This document shows positions 46,742-57,293 of a stretch of 64,000 bases of DNA, one piece after another. Origin of the DNA: Umbilicaria muhlenbergii. Lineage: Eukaryota > Ascomycota > Lecanoromycetes > Umbilicariales > Umbilicariaceae. The stretch covers positions 1,534,643 through 1,598,642 of the forward strand of contig KK106982.1 in NCBI GenBank assembly GCA_000611775.1, written 5' to 3'. The notes beneath the pieces are model-generated. The model ran no database searches. It worked only from the letters and a program-made list of their open reading frames with translations, and was not told the origin of the DNA. How positions within the stretch are numbered: position 1 is the stretch's first letter; every line of letters starts with the position of its first letter. The position numbers and the translations under genes were made by a program.

Positions 46742-47878
46742 TCATATCATGGTTCCCCTCTCGAAACTGTCCCGGATCTCTGCGGTATACTGCGTATAGC
46801 ATTAGCAGACAAACTTCGAGTTATCGGTAACATCCTACATACCTTGTTGTAGAATCTCGCCAGCTTTTGGTTGAATTGCTGCAGAAAAGGTACACATCAG
46901 CATTCCCAGTCCACTCCTCAACAATTTGAGGACTGATCTAACCTTGTTCTTGTCGTTGATATAAGTAACATCTCCATCCTCATCGCCCTTCCCTCTATCC
47001 CTCCTCTTCCGCAAGCGTGACTCCTCCGCCTTCCTCAAATCCGTCACCAACCGATCCACCGCCGCCCGATCCGGCTTGTTCTCCACGAAATCCGTACTAT
47101 CCGCCGTCGAGTAGAAGGTTCCGTTTTTATCCACCGCCACCAACTCTCCGTCGTCCGTCTCCACGATTTCCAAAGCCCCACTCAGCGCCGCCTTCTGCAC
47201 GGCCTCCATCTTCCGCTTCTCGTAGCTCTCTACGTCTGGCTTCATTTCACGCAACTGGCGCTTGTAGACTTTGCGGGAGTCTTGCCGGTAGTCTTGAAAT
47301 GCCACATCTTCGCGATGGCGTTCTTTCTTCTCCATCCGTTTGTCCCATTTCTCCGACTCTTCTATCGTCCAATCCCACGCCCGCTTGCGTTCGAAGTCTT
47401 CCCCGGCGGCGGCTGTATCGGCTTTCAAAAGCTTGTGAGACGCGAATGCTTGTTTGCGGGAGAGAGAGGATAGGAGGGTCGGGTCAGTCGCGAGGCGTTG
47501 GGATTCGGCAGCGGCTTCTTTGAGGTTGCGCTCGGCGGATTTCTTCTGCCGGGAATGTCAGCGTATATACACATTGGGAGTCAGCCAGCTGGCAGTTGGA
47601 CACAGATATCCCGGAGTAGATAGAAGGCCGACCAATCCACTTACGGCTCGGGCCTGGAGGGCTTTGAATCTGTCTTGCCTTTCCTTGTTCTTCTCTGCGA
47701 TGTCTAAAGCAGGCTCCGACGCCGTGGTCTTCGTAGGTTCTTCAGAGATGCCGTCTCCCTGCGAACCTGCTTGGGGCGGCGCGCCTGTTCGGTCGTCGTT
47801 TGTGGTCACTCCATGGGCTACTTCTTCGGCGAGACCTTCTGAGGACTCTATCACCCTTCGTCTCTTCGAAGGTGGCAT
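46742..47878 (-). CDS. syf2: pre-mRNA-splicing factor SYF2 (306 aa)
   Basis: Spliceosomal NineTeen-complex-associated protein (Syf2/p29) that contacts RNA helices in the catalytic spliceosome and acts in splicing and cell-cycle progression. Exons: 47,878-47,645, 47,545-46,943, 46,878-46,843 and 46,789-46,742. Introns are 99, 64 and 53 bp with GTAAGT, GTTAGA and GTATGT donors; all joints are phase 0. It starts MPPSKRRRVIES and has a disordered acidic N-terminus. A KNKERQDRFKALQARA helix then leads to KKSAERNLKEAAAESQRLA. The SYF2 domain proper contains RAWDWTIEESEKWDKRMEKK, AFQDYRQDSRKVYKRQLREM and ERRKxxxGDVTYIND. The end, KQFNQKLARFYNK/YTAEIRDSFERGTMI, matches the invariant C-terminal block. 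Its start is 268 bp from the divergent neighbour. Confidence 0.95.
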
Positions 47879-48146
47879 GTTGAAGGTTACGGGTGTAGTT
47901 TGTTTTTTTAGACCGCGACGCTTACAGGAAGATCGTGCAGTATGTCTCAGAGCTTTCGACGTCGATGTCGATGTCAAGCATGTTTCAAGGTACGAGAACT
48001 CATACTCATACCGAAAGCCATAAGGCTGCTAGCGTGGGCGTTATGACCTAGGAAGTTATTTGGAGCTGTAGGGCTGAAGGGCCAGCATATAGGCCGCCGC
48101 AAACACCTGGTGCACTTTCCTTCCTCCTTCCTGTGTCGCTGTCCCC
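47879..48146. promoter_or_regulatory. bidirectional promoter region of syf2 and the mitochondrial-type gene
   Basis: Only 268 bp separate the two divergent start codons, so transcription of both genes is probably driven from this segment. No named motif was recognised. Confidence 0.55.
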
Positions 48147-49556
48147 ATGTTCAGCGCCGTCAGGGCCTCCAGCATCCGACATACTCAGCTGCCAGCAGTC
48201 CAATGTCCTGGCATATTTATCTCGACCAGCTGCACCGCCGCTGCGCAATTTCGCAATTACTACACTCGTTCTGAGCACGTCCAGCCCACACCTGAACATG
48301 GGCTCCCACGGCATGCTGACGAGGTCGGCGACGGGCGCCTCACCAGGCGAATCCGATCATTTCCCATAGCGTCAATTCGCCGAATCTATATTCATAATCC
48401 CGGAGCTACCAACAGCAAGAATGGCAAGACAAACAGTCGGACCCCGCAATACCCTCAACCGCGTACCCAGGAGCAGTTATCCCAGGCTCTTGAACGTTCC
48501 AATGATACATACGATCTTCTGGACCTCATAAACACTCAGGTGCTGAGCCATCAAGACGGCGTTCAGCTTCTTTCTGCTTCCGCGGCCCTGATCAAAGCAC
48601 TGCAGAAACCTCAAGCCCACGTTAGGGAACTTCGTGCCTTCAACATCATCATCGCTCGATTGCGTCACGTTGGGATTGAACTGAACAAGGCTTTGCTTGT
48701 GTTTGGAGTTCAGTGTGCTGCTCGTGCTGGCTCTTTCGAAGCGTTGGCACGATATCTGAACATTGCTGCTTCGCATGGTCATCACTTAGGCGTAAAACAA
48801 TTTGGTCCCCTTCTGGAGAACCTCCTCGACTATTTGTTTAGAGACGGTCGAGTTCTCAACCAGAGTTGGGGTGGCCTCCGCCGCAAGCAGCAACTTTTAA
48901 GGATCTTGACAGGTTGGCAATGCGATGGAGTACGCCGGGGCGATGAAGAGCGACAACCTTGCCTATTCATGGCAATGCCACAGTCCGAGGTATCCTGGTG
49001 GCAGACTTATACATCCTTATTACGTATAGTTGGTGGAAAAGATGTCGTTTTCGGCGAATGGTTGAACTTCAAGCACTCTCTGCCTGACAACCCGTGTCCA
49101 GACAAGGGTGACAGCGAGACTACGCGATCCTCTGTTATGACTGAAAATGCCGAGATCGCTGGCTGCTTTGTTAGGAGCCTCATATTAGCGAACGACGCTG
49201 AAAGAGCATGGCAGGTCATCCAAGACTCCGGTTCTGAGGTTGGAGCGGTGAGTGACACAACATGGAGCATGCTTCTGGATTACCCGCAGCATATCAGGGA
49301 ATGGCAGCCCGCAATGGCCGAAAAGGTCATCAAGAAATACGAAGAGTACATGATTAAGATCGAAGCTGCAATGGCCATCACATGGGTAGGCGGTGAAGAT
49401 GGATACCATGTTGCCAGCGTTCAAGGAGAGACTACCGATGAGTCGGAAGGTCCTGAGGAGCTTGGAGAAGGTTTAGACAGTATAGGGATGCGCGCAAAGG
49501 CCGGTACTTCACATAGCAAATGTACCTCAGAGACTAGGCCACAGCGGCAAACCTGA
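48147..49556 (+). CDS. putative mitochondrial helical protein (469 aa)
   Basis: Intronless frame from ATG at 48,147. The first ~45 residues (MFSAVRASSIRHTQ...FRNYYTRSEH) are Arg/Ser-rich with no acids before residue 43, a typical mitochondrial presequence. A Gln/Pro-rich linker follows, then from about residue 105 a run of amphipathic helices in pairs: ALERSNDTYDLLDLINTQ, GVQLLSASAALIKALQ, ELRAFNIIIARLRHVGIELN, ALLVFGVQCAARAGSFEAL, ENAEIAGCFVRSLILANDAE. The pattern recalls fungal pentatricopeptide-like mitochondrial RNA-binding proteins, but no clear PPR consensus can be claimed. The C-terminus (about 410-469) is acidic and low complexity. It is head-to-head with syf2. I treat it as a lineage-specific mitochondrial gene of unknown function. 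Confidence 0.75.
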   Translation: MFSAVRASSIRHTQLPAVQCPGIFISTSCTAAAQFRNYYTRSEHVQPTPEHGLPRHADEVGDGRLTRRIRSFPIASIRRIYIHNPGATNSKNGKTNSRTPQYPQPRTQEQLSQALERSNDTYDLLDLINTQVLSHQDGVQLLSASAALIKALQKPQAHVRELRAFNIIIARLRHVGIELNKALLVFGVQCAARAGSFEALARYLNIAASHGHHLGVKQFGPLLENLLDYLFRDGRVLNQSWGGLRRKQQLLRILTGWQCDGVRRGDEERQPCLFMAMPQSEVSWWQTYTSLLRIVGGKDVVFGEWLNFKHSLPDNPCPDKGDSETTRSSVMTENAEIAGCFVRSLILANDAERAWQVIQDSGSEVGAVSDTTWSMLLDYPQHIREWQPAMAEKVIKKYEEYMIKIEAAMAITWVGGEDGYHVASVQGETTDESEGPEELGEGLDSIGMRAKAGTSHSKCTSETRPQRQT

Positions 49557-50224
49557 CCGGAGAGTGGCGGGAGACTTCCGAAAGAGATGCGAAGGCGCAG
49601 ACTCTAGTACACCCATGAAAGAGAGCGTGGTCCCTCTCTCAGCCAGTACTAGCACTTGCGGAAGTTAGCTGGCAAAAGAACTTCGAAAGCCATTGCGCCT
49701 TTCCCGGGGTAATTCTCCGGCATCAGCATGGTATGGCTATTGACGGCTTTCCTGCTTCGTCCACACCACTGGCGACCACTATTCCACGCTCTACAGCAGG
49801 AGCCGAGGAAGGGCAACCTGCGCACAAGACGTATAGGGCGCACCTATCTGTCGATATCTAGGCTTTCTTTTGGGTGAATGAAGGTTGCCAAAGTCGCCAC
49901 CTGGGGGGCCCTTTGGGATATTTGGAGCTAGGGAGGACATTGCATTAGCTCTGGCACTTAGACGGGCGGGTGTGCAAAGATCCAGCTTCCATTGTCTCTG
50001 GCCAATGTCTTACCGCAGGCACCCGTTGCAGCATGCATCCAACAGCTTTCGAAAATTGCTGCTGGGCTTACGTGGAAGTCTGTTGATTCACTACAGACGA
50101 ACAAGCATCACCCGCGGTCACACACCTTCACCGTCAGCGTCCGCTCTTCCCCCGCATCACTCTGACTCCTTCCTCACTTACAACTGCCCTGACTTACAAC
50201 TGCGCCCTCACTTTCATCACCGTC
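49557..50224. other. intergenic, upstream of the thioesterase-like gene
   Basis: Contains the presumed 3' UTR of the gene at left and the promoter of the next gene. Nothing else is supported. Confidence 0.4.
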
Positions 50225-51061
50225 ATGATGGACACCAACTCCGCCTTCCCTCCACTGCACACGATCCCGGCATCCAAACCCCACACGCACACGATAATCC
50301 TCCTCCACGGCCGCGGCAGCGCCGGCCCCGAATTCGCCGACGAACTCTTCGAAGGCCGCTCCTCCGCCGGCCTCACCCTCCCACAGCACCTCCCCACCTG
50401 CAAATGGGTATTCCCCACCACCAAAAGCCGCCACTCGTCGATATTCCAAGAGACGATGAACGAGTGGTTCGAGACCGTATCCCTGGACGAGCCCGAACGC
50501 CGCAGCGATTTGCAGCTGCCAGGCCTCGAGGAAGCGGCCCGCTACATCAGCGCGCTGGTGGAGCAAGAGTCGGAGTTCGTCCCCACGGCGCGCATTATCC
50601 TCGGGGGCATCAGTCAGGGATGCGCGACGAGTGTGCATGCTCTGATGGCCGGTCAGAAGCGGTTGGGCGCCTACATTGGCGTCAGCGGCTGGCTGCCATT
50701 TGCGACCCCCGTCGAGGAAATCCTCGATCGGACGCCACAGCCAGCGGTCGAGGCAGTCGAGTTCTTCGCCGCCAACCTTGGGGTCGAGAAGGCTGCAGCC
50801 GGGGTCGTATCGGCGAGCATGTCTGTGTTGGCGACGCCGGTGTTTCTGGGCCACGGCACGGATGATGAGCTCGTCGCGGTGGGGCAGGGCGAGAAGATCC
50901 GTGATGTTCTGGTGCGTATGGGGATGCGGGTAGAGTGGCATACGTATGATGAATGTGGGCATTGGTTGAAGGAACCGGGCGAGTATGACGATCTGGTAGC
51001 GTTTCTGGAAGAGAACGTCGGCTTGGGCCGCAGCATAAGTAGCCATAGTGATCTGTCCTAG
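50225..51061 (+). CDS. acyl-protein thioesterase/phospholipase-carboxylesterase-like hydrolase (278 aa)
   Basis: Alpha/beta-hydrolase of the APT1/LYPLA carboxylesterase family, which removes acyl groups from proteins or small esters; the exact substrate is unknown. Intronless, ATG at 50,225. HTIILLHGRGSAGPEFADEL gives the oxyanion-hole HGRG. The nucleophile is Ser130 in LGGISQGCA (GxSxG). The acid is Asp214 in LGHGTDDELV and the base is His246 in DECGHWLKEPGEYDDL, so the triad is complete. It is ~45 residues longer than human LYPLA1, mainly from loops after strand 2 and an insertion at 165-200. Fungal relatives with this layout form a distinct APT-like branch. No signal peptide, so probably cytosolic. 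It is convergent with the trehalose synthase gene, with 263 bp between stops. Confidence 0.92.
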   Translation: MMDTNSAFPPLHTIPASKPHTHTIILLHGRGSAGPEFADELFEGRSSAGLTLPQHLPTCKWVFPTTKSRHSSIFQETMNEWFETVSLDEPERRSDLQLPGLEEAARYISALVEQESEFVPTARIILGGISQGCATSVHALMAGQKRLGAYIGVSGWLPFATPVEEILDRTPQPAVEAVEFFAANLGVEKAAAGVVSASMSVLATPVFLGHGTDDELVAVGQGEKIRDVLVRMGMRVEWHTYDECGHWLKEPGEYDDLVAFLEENVGLGRSISSHSDLS

Positions 51062-51324
51062 ATTTGGGTTCGCCAGGAGCGGACGTTCATTTCGGGTATG
51101 CCATAGCTTCTCAACCTAGGCGAGTGCTCATGATTCTGCGCGTCTTCATATGAGAATGCATCATGGCCTTTAATGCAACCCTTCAATACCCTGCAGTCTT
51201 CTCGGGGTCATAGTCAACAGTTCTATCATTCATAACTCGTCAGCCTAGCGGAAATCTACCAGAAAACGCAAGTATCTAGTCTTTGTCATGACGCATAACC
51301 CCCCAACACCAACGGCAACCCCAG

Positions 51325-53702
51325 TCACGTCGACAAATGCCTCGGCAACCTAGGCTCCCCCTTCTTATACTCCTCCCCCGCCTCTTCCCTTGCCAAGTCA
51401 TTGATCCACCTTCCATTCGGCTTCAACTCCTTCCCGCCCGCCAGCCTCGACACCAGAAACAGCCAACTGAGCGCATTGCCGACGGTGTGGACTTCATCAC
51501 TGACGTTCTCGCGAGCGAATTTAGACATGCGGTCGTAAAGCTCGACGTCCGTCCAAAGCTCGTAGAGATGTTTGGCAACGGCATCGGTGTCGGAGCGCTC
51601 GACCTGGAAGCCGTTTTTGCCGTGCGCGACTTGGAGGGGGATGCCGCCGGTGTTGGTGGTGATGACAGGTTTGCCCTAATAAATAAGTCAAAGTTAGCAG
51701 GGTGTTCAGTAGCGAATAGCAGAAAGAACTTACTTTGTGGAGGGCTTCGGAGACTTTGACTTCGAAGCCTTCTCGGGTGGAGAGTTGGAGTACTATGCTG
51801 GCTTTGGAGATGACGGCGTTGAGCAGCTGGTCGCTCGGTCCAAGACGGACGACGATGATGTCGTCTTTGAGATCGTCAAAGTCCTTGTGTATGAGTTCCA
51901 TGGTCTGATCGTAAATCAGCGTGCCATCAGGGTCATCCACCGAGCTGTGTCCGCATATCACAAGCTGTGGGGCCTCGTCATGCGAAACACCCTTGAGGAG
52001 GTTTCTGCGGAATTTGGCAAAACCTGTGATGACATCCGGAATGCCTTTGGCAGGGTCGAAGCGCGCAATTTGTGCGATATAGCCCCGAGATGGACAAGCG
52101 AGCTCTGGCATAGAGTGATTCCGGCATTCTTGATTGAAGTAATGAAGGTAAAAGTCATTGTCCCAGTCCCGCATGTTCTTGTTCAGTCCATCAAGCCTGG
52201 CTCCGTTAGCAAACTCGTTTCGTGCCAACACGGACGACATCCGTTACATACCAATCCGTTGTAGCTGGCATCCACCCCAGAGCTTCTTTCTTGACATCGC
52301 TCGGAACGAACGTCTGCACTGGGTGACTGATGAACACATCTGCCAACTTGATGTTCTTCCACATGGATCGCCAAACATGCTGTGCAGCGCTGCCGTCCTC
52401 CTGCACCAAATCGTCCCGTACTTCGATGTGGCTGCGGAAGATCACCGGTCGGTTAGGGTCGGCCTCCTTTGCGAGAGGGATAATCTCCGGCATCTGAGGG
52501 TCGTCCACGATGATCACATCGGCTCCGCCCTTCGAAGGCGGCAGTAGCGGACCGTCCTCGGCAAGCCAATAACGCTTTGCGTTATCTTTGATCCAGTTCT
52601 TAATCTTAGCAAGTTGCTCATCGGTGGCCCGCACTGACGGATCCGCTACCCCTTGCAGAATGTTGTGGTTCGTCTTCGTGATGCGGAACACTTCCTGTCT
52701 AGGCGTCGGTACATACCTGGAGTGCTTCCTTATTAGACAGGTCAACCTCGGTCAAAGCGGGTTTGGAACTAACCACTGCACGTCAACTCCCAAGAGATGC
52801 AAGAAGCGCAGCAGCGCATGGCGCATCAACGCAACCCCCCCTCCCTGCGGTGTAGCACTGAAATACACAATCTTGAGTTCACGGCCCTTAATGTCCTCGA
52901 CATACTTTATGACAGCGCGCCACGTCGGGTCCCGAACCGAGTTCTTGTAATCATCAAGTGTTGCCAGCTTTATGCGACCTGCAGCGTCCACCTGCACGTC
53001 GTTTTTGAAGCCGAGTTGTAGTCGAGGCTGTTGCGTTGGCCCAAAGAACCTAGTGAATGCTGTTCAGCTTTCATTCGAGGTTTCTTGAAGGCAGCGACGT
53101 ACATGATACACTTCTTAGCCACCGAGTCCGCTTGCTCGTCTATGCTCCACCCATGCCCATTCTGCACACTCTTGGCCGCCTCTGGGCTTAGATCCATGCC
53201 CACCCTGAACACCATCGGAACGATATCCAAATCTTGCCAGAGGCGCGAGGCTAGCCGTGGACTGTGGTCCTGTAGTTCGACCGACAGGCCGGCCCCGAGT
53301 ATCTTGCACAAGTGCTCATGCCGGAATTCCTCCAAGCTCGAGACGACAAATTCCTCCACGGTATCGGCCTGGTGTTGTTCGGAGCTCGAAGGAGGAAGGT
53401 AGAGGTGGTGGACACAGAAATCGATGCTGTAAGTTCCGTCGTGAATGGCAATACCCACCGTCAGCTTTTGCTGCGACTCTCGTTTGATGGCAAGGCCAGC
53501 GTAGAGGACCTGTAAGAAGGCAAGGTTAACACCAGCGACGGACAACCATGGTCCAGGGGAAGCGCACGCTCAGATTGGTGGTGATGTTCTTCTTCTCTTG
53601 CCTCGATAGGGACATGCGGCGCTCGAACGACGACGGGTGGGACTCGAATTCATGGTGGGATTCGATGGTCGTCGATCCATCCGATGGCGTTGCGTCGCCC
53701 AT
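51325..53702 (-). CDS. trehalose synthase/phosphorylase, CCG-9 type (GT4, 698 aa)
   Basis: Retaining glycosyltransferase of the fungal trehalose phosphorylase/synthase family, homologous to Neurospora clock-controlled gene ccg-9. It interconverts trehalose and phosphate with glucose plus glucose-1-phosphate, or makes trehalose, in stress and conidiation physiology. Six exons: 53,702-53,568, 53,509-53,103, 53,049-52,774, 52,716-52,252, 52,196-51,734 and 51,675-51,325. Introns are 53-58 bp. The first joint (GTGCGC donor) is least certain; the others keep frame through conserved text. Landmarks: VGIAIHDGTYSIDF, RPVIFRSHIEVRDDL, ADVFISHPVQTFVP, GYIAQIARFDPAKGIPDVI (sugar-nucleotide/phosphate site with an Arg-Phe-Asp-Pro-Lys-Gly block), LQLSTREGFEVKVSEALHK (GT4 E-x7-E) and KPVITTNTGGIPLQV. 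Length matches the family (~700 aa). Other ORFs in the region are antisense shadows. Confidence 0.93.
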
Positions 53703-54546
53703 GTCTGGCTGACGGGAAAGTGATCACAGTCGGCGATGAGAGGTAGAGGTAGAAAAGAGAGGATGGGGAATCGGGAACAGGGAATTCGGCCAATCGAGCC
53801 GAGATCAGTTGAGGGTGTATGTTCCTAATGTATAAAGGCCCGTACTTCAAAGGCATCGCATTGTTCACAGTGACGGCACCTTATCGTGCTCGCGGTACAG
53901 TCGGAATCCTCCGCCACGCGGCGGGATGACGATGATATCAAGCATGGCAGCATCCCGTCGTCCTTTACGGAGCTCCCTCCGCTTCACCCGCCACTCACCA
54001 CCAGCTCCCATCATCGCTGCGGGACTGTCATCTCAATCGTTGGCGGCCGTTCGGAAAGGCGAAGCTGACCGAGGGGATGCACGGCGGCGAAGTACACGCG
54101 TGAACGTCAAGCTGTTTAACCACGACTAACATCGATACGGGAATCCCCTCAACCTCATCCAAGGTAAATGATGCGCTATCACGTCGATCATGGGCGCCAC
54201 ATGTCGAGCAGCGCCGGGGATTGTTATTGGCTGCGGGTAAAATGACTACGACGTATGCAGGATGGGATACAAAGATGGATATAACAGCAAGGTTCCCCGA
54301 TGCCGCTATTGGTAGCGTTGCTGTTGATAGAGTTGCGCTTGATCGATTGTCTTGGCCTCCTCTAACTCCGCGGCATCTAATTTACGGAGCCTGTGTGCCT
54401 TCAAAGTACTTTCGTTATTTCATGTCTTATCCCAACGTCAACTTCGACAACTATAACTGGTCGCCGATTGATTTCCCACCAAGGTACAATCTCACGACCA
54501 CGAGGTCATGCCACAGTGAAAGGGGGTGACATTCTGTTCATGCTAA
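53703..54546. other. intergenic upstream of trehalose synthase
   Basis: Promoter of the minus-strand trehalose synthase gene and 3' flank of the PAQR gene. A plus-strand frame at 54,248-54,529 (about 93 codons from ATG) has no similarity I recognise and is not called. Confidence 0.4.
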
Positions 54547-55606
54547 TTAACATTTTCGGTGACGATGATAATTGTAGTCAAACGCGGCGAGGATCCCAAC
54601 CAGTTGAATTGCCGTCGCCAGCACCACCAACACATGGAAGATCTGATGAGAGGATCCAACTATATCGAACCGGCCAGGCTTGAAACATTCCGGAATCCGC
54701 TTCTGTTGATTACTCGTCAGTGGCTGTTTACACATGAATATCTGAAAGCCATTACAGACCGCATAGAAGAGCGCTCCCAGAAGTAACACCAGACCCTCGC
54801 CGACATAGTATGGCATTCCCGACTGCTTCATCATTTGCGAGAAGCCGAAGAGCTTCAGGCCGTGCGCCAGCGGCACCAGTCCGGAGAGCCCAGTAAAGAC
54901 GAAAGTACCAAGGCGGAAAGTCCGCCAACGGCGGCCTTGGAACTTTGGGCTCACCAATATGATTATTGACGCCGTGCCCAGCGTGAGGATCTAATTACGG
55001 CAGTCTTTAGCGATATGGGTGAAGGTAAAGGTCGTTAATGGTACATACCATAGCCCAGTATATCTTCCTTAGCGTTGGCTCGCAGTAGAAGCCCACGTAG
55101 ATGCCCGACACAAAGTCCCCGAGGGTCAACACGATAATCCCGACAAAATCAAGCCGGAGCCAGAGATCCGATACGCGCATCGAGTGGTTCACCAGCGTAT
55201 GATAGGTTGCCGACATGCCGAAACATGTTGCCGCCGTCAAGAGGAAGAAGGCGAAGGTGAGGCGGTCCGTGATCGTAGCCTTTGGATAGCGGGCTTGAAA
55301 ATAAGGATATATCAGGGCTCCGGCCAGCAGGAAGAAAACCCCTGGGAGCAGATGCGAATATATGCTGAGGGACTCGTTGTGCATGTAGAACTAGCTGGCA
55401 AAGCAAGCGTGCACGGAATTGGATTCAGGCCGGTGGCCATGGCGAATGTAGTCGGTGTCTTGAAGCCATTCTGGTAATTCGTCGTAAGACAATAGGATTG
55501 GACGAATCGGGCCAAAAGTTCTCTTGGGCGGGGTCGGAGCCTGATCAGGATGAGGTGTCATCAGAACAGGAGTAGGTGGTTTTCGTTGACGCGGTGATGA
55601 TGCCAT
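54547..55606 (-). pseudogene. PAQR/adiponectin-receptor-like (Izh) membrane protein with in-frame stop
   Basis: A seven-transmembrane progestin/adipoQ-receptor family protein; yeast Izh proteins affect zinc, sterol and lipid homeostasis. Exon 1 is 55,606-55,049 and exon 2 is 54,990-54,547; the 58-bp intron (GTATGT...ATTAG) splits YWAM/ILTLGTA. Conserved blocks are present in order: LPEWLQDTDYIRHGHRPES, FYMHNESLSIYSHLLPG, CFGMSATYHTLVNHS (first zinc-ligand region), DFVGIIVLTLGDFVSG and SSHQIFHVLVVLATAIQL (the C-terminal HxxxH zinc site). Within the conserved S-[LW]-FYMHNES block, a TAG codon (55,390-55,392) interrupts the otherwise open frame of 333 sense-length codons. The remaining sequence is very well preserved. 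So this is either a recent null allele, a sequencing error, or a gene translated from a downstream Met (FYMHNES, at ~55,384) lacking the N-terminal segment. Confidence 0.85.
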
Positions 55607-55923
55607 CCTGAACAGTCTGCTTCGGCTTCAGCCGGTGCAATTGTAGCATTATCCTGGCGCTCTTTAAGTCTTCTCCTGGGCTTGGCCCGACCCATTTGAT
55701 TGAGCGGGAGGATTTGAGTGCTCTGCCATCGTTGAAAGACATTTCCAAGCCGGGAATAATCAGCTTTCATAGAAGGCATGGCCGCGAACGGCGGCTGCAT
55801 CGGGCGTGCCTGCAGCGCTTTCGGACCCAGTCCTTGTGAAGGGCATGGTGAAAGAGCCTTGACGTCTAATGAGGAATTCAGCAATGACATTCCAACTGAA
55901 GGCCGTGGAAACAAGGCAACGAA

Positions 55924-56050
55924 AGACGTGAGACGTGAGACGGTGAGAAGGTGAGAAGGTGAGAAGGTGAGAAAGTAAGGGATGCATGCCAGTACAAGAA
56001 GAGAAAAGAGAAAAGAGAAAAGAGAAAAGAGTAGAGAGTAAAGAGTAAGG
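55924..56050. repeat. purine-rich short tandem repeats
   Basis: Two adjacent arrays: GGTGAGAA units (about 55,944-55,974) and AGAGAAA / GAGAAAA units (about 55,999-56,030), with degenerate flanks. They lie 0.3-0.45 kb upstream of the PAQR start codon. Confidence 0.85.
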
Positions 56051-56165
56051 TAAAGAGGGGCATGAACAGGGCAGAACCATCTGCAGGAGCTGAATCCTTC
56101 GCCCAAGTCCTTTGTCCCTGTTTATGCATGCATTGTTGCACTGCGAGCACATCTTTAGCCGAGAT

Positions 56166-56240
56166 ACGGAAGTACCTTACGGAAGTACCTTACTTTTAGC
56201 GAGGTATAGGTACTCGTACATTACGGTACGGAGTAGACTA
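56166..56240. repeat. cluster of ACGGA/TACC short repeats
   Basis: TACGGAAGTACCTTAC occurs twice in tandem, followed by GAGGTATAGGTACTCGTACATTACGGTACGGAG-like degenerate inverted words. Such TACGGAGTA-type clusters are frequent in noncoding DNA of filamentous ascomycetes. A palindromic MITE relic is possible but no clean ends are seen. Confidence 0.45.
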
Positions 56241-57293
56241 CCTTTATTCCGTATGAATGCTGTTTACGGGAAAAGGGAGGGATTCATACAAAACATGCGA
56301 GGTACATGCGCGAGGTACAGTGGAAATCCGTCCCGTGATCTCCGTTCCGAATACGGCCACGAGCGCGCTGATTGCTGAAGGTCACCTTCAGGCACAGCAG
56401 GCCAAAAGCACCCCACACCGTCGCCCTCGCGCATGCCGACAGGTCGCTTTAGTGAACCCAATCGCATGCGGGGGCGTGGGGGTCAAAGAAAAGAAAATGT
56501 CCTGCACCAACTGCCGGAACGGTCGGCGTCGGCGGCGGCGTCGGTGCCTCTTCGATAAAAATAGCAGCACACCCTGATGCGTGCAGTTGTGGGGCTGTAG
56601 TCGGCAACTTGAAAATGATCGTTGTCGTAATACGAGCTGCTGACGTGCACGTCTACAGGAACCGACGATTCATTCGCTCAGCCCTCTTCCATATCAGAAT
56701 CTCCATCGTGAAAAACTCAACCCGTCTCACCCGTCTCGCCAGCTGCGGAAAGGGCAACGCGGTGCTGAGATAATTTGAATCCTTTCGCGTTCGGGTATGG
56801 CTGAAGGCATTCGGAGTAGCTGAAGGATACGAGATGCAGACTCGCTCCGCGAATGGAGAGTCTACATGTGTTGTGCGCGTGTCTCACAGGCAGGAGCTTT
56901 TGTCACCTTCTCGCAGCATTGGCATCAGGCTGGATGCTGATTTGTTGCTTGATGGGCAAGACTGGTGTACGAGCAGGCCTCAGAGCTCAGAGTTCGAAAG
57001 GTCTTCTTGTTGAGATTGAGACCTTGGGAAAGTCTCGCGATGTCATGCAACAAGAAGTCAAGGATCTCTCCCGGCTATGCGCCTTCTCATTTGTGCATTG
57101 TCTTCTCGTTCTGTGGGAACTTGCGTCAACTAGCCACCCACCCCTCAAGGGGTGATGTCCATCTGCAAGTTCGTACACCGCCGGCAGTATATATGCCAGA
57201 GTATATCTTGTGTCCTATTCCCAATTCCCCATACCCTCCGTCCGCAACTCATTTGGTGATCTTTCTAAGACGTTGTTTCTATCATAGTCAATC

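Larger units (their letters stand above)
55607..57293. other. intergenic between divergent PAQR and secreted-protein genes
   Basis: About 1.7 kb without a supported gene. It contains purine-rich repeats (55,924-56,050), a cluster of TACGGAAGTACCTTAC-like short repeats at 56,166-56,240, and promoter DNA for the gene at 57,294. Low-complexity frames on both strands are not called. Confidence 0.45.

Noticed and set aside
50174-51046. 290-codon minus-strand frame
   Set aside because: Antisense to the thioesterase-like hydrolase, which has a complete catalytic triad on the plus strand.
55561-56152. Leu/Phe/Ser-rich minus-strand frames upstream of the PAQR gene
   Set aside because: Derived from the purine/pyrimidine repeat tracts; not continuous with the conserved PAQR reading frame.
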